Shown: positions 61,585 to 62,965 of the stretch, piece by piece | Numbering within the stretch: position 1 is the stretch's first letter | Layout: every line of letters begins with the position of its first letter | Source of the DNA: Clostridiales bacterium | Lineage (GTDB): Bacteria; Bacillota; Clostridia; Christensenellales; Aristaeellaceae | NCBI GenBank assembly: GCA_015056055.1 | Contig: SVHC01000016.1 | Coordinates: 1 to 62,965 of the forward strand | Direction of reading: 5' to 3' | Length of the DNA: 62,965 nucleotides | The notes under the pieces: model-generated | Seen by the model: the letters and a program-made list of their open reading frames with translations, nothing else | The model's database searches: none | What the model was told of the DNA's origin: nothing | Program-made: the position numbers and the translations under genes

Positions 61585-62490
61585 TCAAAGATTCATCAAT
61601 GGACTTGTACGTTTGCTGCTTGCTACAATATCACTATCACGGATGCCTTGTAGATATCTTTGTGTGATAGAGATATTCACGTGTCCCATTACGCGGGAAA
61701 GGCTATATACATCCAGACCGTTCTTCAACTGCATATGTGCGAATGTATGGCGGCAAGTATGCGGACTGACACGGATAGAAGGAGAAACACCAACTTCCCG
61801 CGCTGCGAGTTTAAGAACCTTTCCAACATCAACGCTCGTCAACAGTTTGCCGCGTTTGGTCAGAAAGAGATTGGAGTACTTTGGAGCCTTATCCGCGAAA
61901 TAGCCGGTTCTAGCTCGCATATAGCGCATGAGTTGCTTTCCGAGATATGACGATTTAGGAACAACACGTTCTTTGTTTCCTTTACCGTGGCGAACAACGA
62001 TATAATCGTGAGCCACATCCTCGGGCTCCATCATAATCATTTCATTACAGCGAACCCCTGTATCAAACAATAGCGCAATCATCGTTTTATTCCTGATACT
62101 CAGATAATCAGAACCAGAATAGTAATTCAGCATTCTTCGGATTTCCTGCTCTGAAAAAGTCTCTATGATAACCTTGGGCTTACGGACATTCTTGACCTTC
62201 GCCGCAACATTGACTTGGATATAACCTTCGCTTTCAAGGTAATTGAACATCGTCTTGTGGGCTTTCAGAAGGTCATTGATGTAATTGGGCTTACACCCGG
62301 CATCCTGCTTCTGTTTCAGAAAATTACGAAGGTGCTGCGGCTTCACATCTTCAATATGGCGAATGCCCAATTCGGCAAGGTATCGTATCAGATATTCGCA
62401 TTGTCCCCTATAGTTCCGCAGCGTCCCCTTTGCCAGATGGCGGCATTCACAGTCGTAGATAAACTCTTCTAAACAGTCAGTCAAAAGCAT
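61585..62490 (-). CDS. int: Tyrosine integrase of the element
   Basis: A 301-aa XerC/phage-type tyrosine recombinase. A SAM-like N-terminal domain (KGTLRNYRGQCEYLIRYL) is followed by a catalytic domain with Arg147 (DTGVRCNEM), a beta-hairpin Lys in HGKGNKERVV, His244 and Arg247 (SPHTCRHTFA), His270 (RVMGHVN) and nucleophile Tyr279 (TQRYLQG). It catalyses insertion at the 64-bp gap site. Its ribosome site lies inside the hairpin at 62497-62538, so translation is probably restrained. It is 169 bases from the right attachment site. Confidence 0.95.
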   Translation of the reverse strand: MLLTDCLEEFIYDCECRHLAKGTLRNYRGQCEYLIRYLAELGIRHIEDVKPQHLRNFLKQKQDAGCKPNYINDLLKAHKTMFNYLESEGYIQVNVAAKVKNVRKPKVIIETFSEQEIRRMLNYYSGSDYLSIRNKTMIALLFDTGVRCNEMIMMEPEDVAHDYIVVRHGKGNKERVVPKSSYLGKQLMRYMRARTGYFADKAPKYSNLFLTKRGKLLTSVDVGKVLKLAAREVGVSPSIRVSPHTCRHTFAHMQLKNGLDVYSLSRVMGHVNISITQRYLQGIRDSDIVASSKRTSPLMNL

Positions 62491-62492
62491 AG

Positions 62493-62538
62493 AAAAACAC
62501 CCTTTCGTCCAGCAGATGAACTGTGGAAGAAAGGGTGT
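62493..62538 (-). terminator. Terminator/translation-control hairpin before int
   Basis: Minus-strand stem ACACCCTTTC/GAAAGGGTGT followed by TTTTT and then the int ATG. It should stop transcripts coming from gap, and it also hides the int ribosome site (AAGGGTG) in its 3' arm. Confidence 0.75.
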
Positions 62539-62658
62539 CTGTTGTTCTGATCGTTATTAAACCAAATCAAGTGTTTTCATACTGAAAGCCCTCGGAAATG
62601 GTTTAATTTCGTGTCAGCACACTGCGCGAAAACGCCGTGTTTCCAGTACTTTTAAGCT

Positions 62659-62722
62659 ATTATGCCAGCTCTGCGAAGTACTTGATGGTGCGGACCATCT
62701 GAGAAACGTAGGAGTTCTCATT
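62659..62722 (-). repeat. Right attachment site: 64-bp gap 3' end
   Basis: Identical to 54062-54125. Here it is part of the intact gap frame, so the gene remains whole after integration. Confidence 0.93.
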
Positions 62723-62965
62723 GTCGTACCAGGAAACGACCTGAACCTGAGAGGTGCCGTTTTCGAGGTTGATAACCATGGTCTGGGTAGCATCGAACAG
62801 GCTGCCGTACTTCATGCCGATGATGTCGGAAGAAACGATTTCGTCGGTGTTGTAGCCGAAGGACTCGGTTGCCTGGGACTTCATCTGAGCGTTGATCTGG
62901 TCAACGGTAACGGTGCCGTTAACAACAGCGGTCAGGATGGTGGTGGAGCCGGTGGGGGTGGGGAT
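62660..62965 (-). CDS. gap: Glyceraldehyde-3-phosphate dehydrogenase, C-terminal part (gene runs off the window)
   Basis: The last 101 residues of GAPDH, starting IPTPTGSTTILTAVVNGTVT and ending with the catalytic-domain tail VVSWYDNENSYVSQMVRTIK. It is a glycolytic enzyme, NAD-dependent in most relatives. The 5' part lies beyond base 62965. The final 63 bases are duplicated at the far end of the element. The native terminator now lies 8.6 kb away (54009-54039), and the element's hairpin at 62493-62538 takes its place. Confidence 0.93.
   Translation of the reverse strand: MPTPTGSTTILTAVVNGTVTVDQINAQMKSQATESFGYNTDEIVSSDIIGMKYGSLFDATQTMVINLENGTSQVQVVSWYDNENSYVSQMVRTIKYFAELA

Larger units (their letters stand above)
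54062..62722. mobile_element. Integrative element inserted in the 3' end of gap
   Basis: A unit of about 8.6 kb bounded by the perfect 64-bp repeats at 54062-54125 and 62659-62722. A tyrosine integrase is at the right end. Cargo: two XRE-type regulators, a helicase-like protein, an ArdC-like protein, a serine recombinase, a zinc-ribbon protein and several small proteins. No relaxase, coupling protein, capsid or Rep was recognised, so it looks like a small mobilisable element, or a satellite relying on a helper. Many hairpins and operator sites are packed between its genes. Confidence 0.88.

Noticed and set aside
54062-62722. Complete prophage or self-transmissible conjugative element
   Set aside because: No capsid, terminase, portal, relaxase, coupling or mating-pair genes were recognised in 8.6 kb.
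62660-62884. Short complete gene starting at an internal Met of gap
   Set aside because: The frame continues without a stop to the window edge and matches the GAPDH C-terminal domain, so it is a truncated view of gap.

Overview
The window looks like a chromosomal segment of a Gram-positive, anaerobic, carbohydrate-fermenting Clostridia-type bacterium, probably gut-associated. The evidence is strong GGAGG-type ribosome sites, sigma-A-like promoters, a Na+-pumping biotin decarboxylase operon, DUF1292, SIMPL and DUF4349 proteins, a single-subunit LeuA, and many plant- or host-glycan enzymes. A Christensenellales-like host would fit, but no rRNA or phylogenetic marker is present to prove it.

Layout. 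26-3231: two cytoplasmic glycosidases (GH43-like and a six-hairpin type). 3500-8587: a five-gene biotin-dependent Na+ decarboxylase/transcarboxylase operon. 8777-13747: a DUF1292 protein, a non-coding repeat, a GH106-like rhamnosidase and a CLC-F type fluoride antiporter. 13821-18944: two tandem paralogous lipoproteins that join an N-terminal propeller-like region to a solute-binding domain, plus a membrane-anchored propeller-like protein. Two near-identical promoters carrying three 21-bp-phased repeats drive them. 19148-26359: branched-chain amino acid synthesis (ilvB-ilvH-ilvC-ilvD and leuA), each unit preceded by a leader peptide and attenuator, one Ile-rich and one Leu-rich. 26406-26700: a candidate structured ncRNA with its own promoter and terminator. 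26858-30280: a P-loop protein, a SIMPL protein, an anti-sigma/DUF4349 protein with its ECF sigma factor, and tRNA-Leu(CAA). 30401-31717: xylose isomerase. 31990-40674: an AraC regulator divergent from a nine-gene catabolic operon of no recognised pathway (two zinc dehydrogenases, SDR, UlaG-like lactonase, aldose epimerase, cupin, DERA aldolase, PfkB kinase, AEC transporter). 40739-53864: secreted multidomain proteins (C39-like/ricin/Big2 and BspA-LRR/caspase-like), two sialidase-fold proteins, a GH29 fucosidase, a sugar isomerase/epimerase-like protein and a small protein.

From 54062 to 62722 an integrative element of about 8.6 kb sits in the 3' end of gap (GAPDH). It is bounded by a perfect 64-bp direct repeat of the last 20 codons plus stop of gap, and a tyrosine integrase lies at its right end. 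It carries two HTH regulators with phased operators, an SF2 helicase-like protein, an ArdC-like antirestriction protein, a serine recombinase, small unknown proteins and a striking array of alternating hairpins at 60922-61162. No relaxase, capsid or Rep gene was recognised. The element has separated gap from its native terminator and supplies a new 3' end and a new hairpin terminator.

The strongest candidates for undescribed biology are the gap-targeting element with its hairpin array, the nine-gene sugar/polyol operon, the ncRNA with an anti-Shine-Dalgarno loop, the paired Ile and Leu attenuators, and the phased-repeat promoters of the propeller/solute-binding lipoproteins.
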